From: Vitis vinifera
Taxonomy: Eukaryota > Streptophyta > Magnoliopsida > Vitales > Vitaceae
Reading direction: 5' to 3'
DNA length: 64,000 nucleotides
NCBI RefSeq assembly: GCF_030704535.1
Contig: NC_081822.1
Location: 3,525,001 to 3,589,000, forward strand
Shown piece by piece: positions 62,647-64,000 of the stretch. The translations under genes were made by a program, and so were the position numbers. How positions within the stretch are numbered: the first letter of the stretch is position 1; each line of letters starts with the position of its first letter. Under the pieces are notes generated by a model, which was given only the letters and a program-made list of their open reading frames with translations, did not search any database and was not told where the DNA came from.

Positions 62647-64000
62647 GAGATTAAATTATTCCCTAGAGTTTCATACATATGTAAAATGAGTCCATGTTGT
62701 CCTTCCATTTTTCTTAGAACACAATTTAAGGTAAGTCCATCTTGTTAGGAATTAGTTAAATACAAACACCTTTGTTGGTAGTGGTTCCTTTTTCTGCAAA
62801 AAGAATTCCACTCTGGAGAGAGAGACTAGAATGCTCTGCAGAAATGGTAATCAATTATCCAAGTTCATTGGGTCTTCCAATGCACCCTCCATGTCAAATC
62901 CTGCAAGTATTCATCTTTCAAACGAAAGATGAGGTTGAGGCTCTTGCTTTGAACTGCAATCGTAATTTGCCTGTTATCAATTTCAAGCTGCTTGAAATAT
63001 AGATTAACACAAACGAACATATTTATAGTAATTATTTTCTGCCAAGGAGGCATGGGATGCCTGCTAACTAGGACAGTGATCTGTAAAATCGCCTGGCCTG
63101 GCCCAAGCCCAAAAACTTGAGCTTCGAGTGAGCTCCAGAGGACTTCTCAGGCTGGGGAAATAATTTCGGACTGACCTCCCAAATTTAAGGTCCGAAGCTC
63201 AGCTCAGCTCATGGGCCTCAGATTTGGGCCTTCGGGCTCATTATTAAGTGGGCCTTTGGGCCTAAATAGAAATCTGACCTCTATTTTTAAAATTTTAAGT
63301 TTTATTTAAATATCATTTCTCTCACACACAACTTATCCCCACCACCAATCCAATAATTCCATGAACTTGCCGTGGTTCTAAGGGTGGAATGGCAAAACGT
63401 TAGTTTCGGAATTGGAAAGCAGGAAAGTGAGAACTCTCCTCTTAATCTGACATTACAGATGTGATGGGCTTTGTGAATGATTGCAAAAATTTGGGGCTGA
63501 TCCTCATAAAATTCAACCGATTACATAAATACAAGTCACAAGTTGCGTCTAGACATTGGTGGGCGCAGCAGCGCATAATGTCAATACCTAATGCATGAAA
63601 GATGCAGCCCACTGGGATTTTTCTTATCATGTCATTGTTAAGTTTAATATTATCAAGTGGCCATAGTCAAAAGGATAGGAGAGCCCAATCTCATGCATTG
63701 TTGACAAAAATAAGGACTCTTTACATACATTTGATATCTCAAAATATCAATAAGAGTAGTGTTTGGTTTTTGTAACAATAAATCTTTTATTCCTATTCTC
63801 ATTGTCATCTTGAATCCCAAATTTAATAGACCGCCGGCTTTCTCTCTGGGTTTCTCATGCACTTGGCAATTCTTCTTCTCAAAGCCATAAGACAGCAAGC
63901 TTTACAGGTGTGTACATGAAAATTTTCAATCCTTTTTACATACAGCCAATCACTATTTACAAACCATGTCAGCAACACCTGATCATTCAGGTCCCAGCCA
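62647..64000. other. Region after the Copia element, no gene recognised
   Basis: Contains GGGCCT/AGCTC-rich DNA at 63.09-63.26 kb and short ORFs on both strands without domains. A gene could begin beyond the window edge, but nothing here shows it. Confidence 0.4.

Noticed and set aside
1-64000. CRISPR arrays, operons, phage or bacterial defence systems
   Set aside because: Intron-containing plant genes, plant retrotransposons and a plastid-targeted ribosomal protein show this is plant nuclear DNA; no repeat-spacer array was seen.

Overview
The window is nuclear DNA of a eudicot plant. The proteins, the LINE and Copia families, the 5-10 kb gene spacing and the AT-rich intergenic DNA look most like grapevine (Vitis); the species is an inference. 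All gene models use GT-AG introns and were built by joining open exon frames by hand, checking codon phase at every junction.

Layout. 1-4.7 kb is AT-rich and filled with degenerate MITE-like repeats. 5.4-20.0 kb (+) is a ten-exon oxysterol-binding-protein-related gene of the plant ORP1 class (PH domain, FFAT-like motif, sterol/PI4P transfer domain). Its large introns hold a TRIM-type miniature retrotransposon, two sense-oriented LINE 3' ends and three local duplications. 20.2-27.1 kb is intergenic with one large inverted repeat. 27.4-31.5 kb (+) is an eight-exon phosphatidylinositol-4-phosphate 5-kinase with MORN repeats and a short upstream ORF. 32-45 kb has no protein gene I can support, but carries a clear MIR394 microRNA hairpin on the minus strand at 41.2-41.34 kb. 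45.5-47.4 kb (+) is a four-exon Mei2 C-terminal-RRM-only (MCT-like) gene.

47.4-52.7 kb is intergenic and holds an old, frameshifted piece of plastid petA (cytochrome f), a nuclear plastid-DNA insertion. 52.68-53.47 kb (-) encodes plastid ribosomal protein uS13c, 54.26-54.65 kb (-) a glycine-rich protein, and 57.02-57.50 kb (-) an EF-hand calmodulin-like protein. 58.16-62.64 kb (-) is a full-length Ty1/Copia element with both LTRs, PBS, PPT and a perfect 5-bp target duplication, but its single gag-pol frame is broken by nine stops and one 1-base insertion. 62.6-64 kb holds nothing I recognise.

The ORP1 and PIP5K genes are consecutive, same-strand genes that both act on PI4P. The other genes have no evident functional link. 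I see no wholly new system. The best hidden items are MIR394, the petA fragment, the TRIM element and the split between near-identical LTRs and decayed coding DNA in the Copia element.
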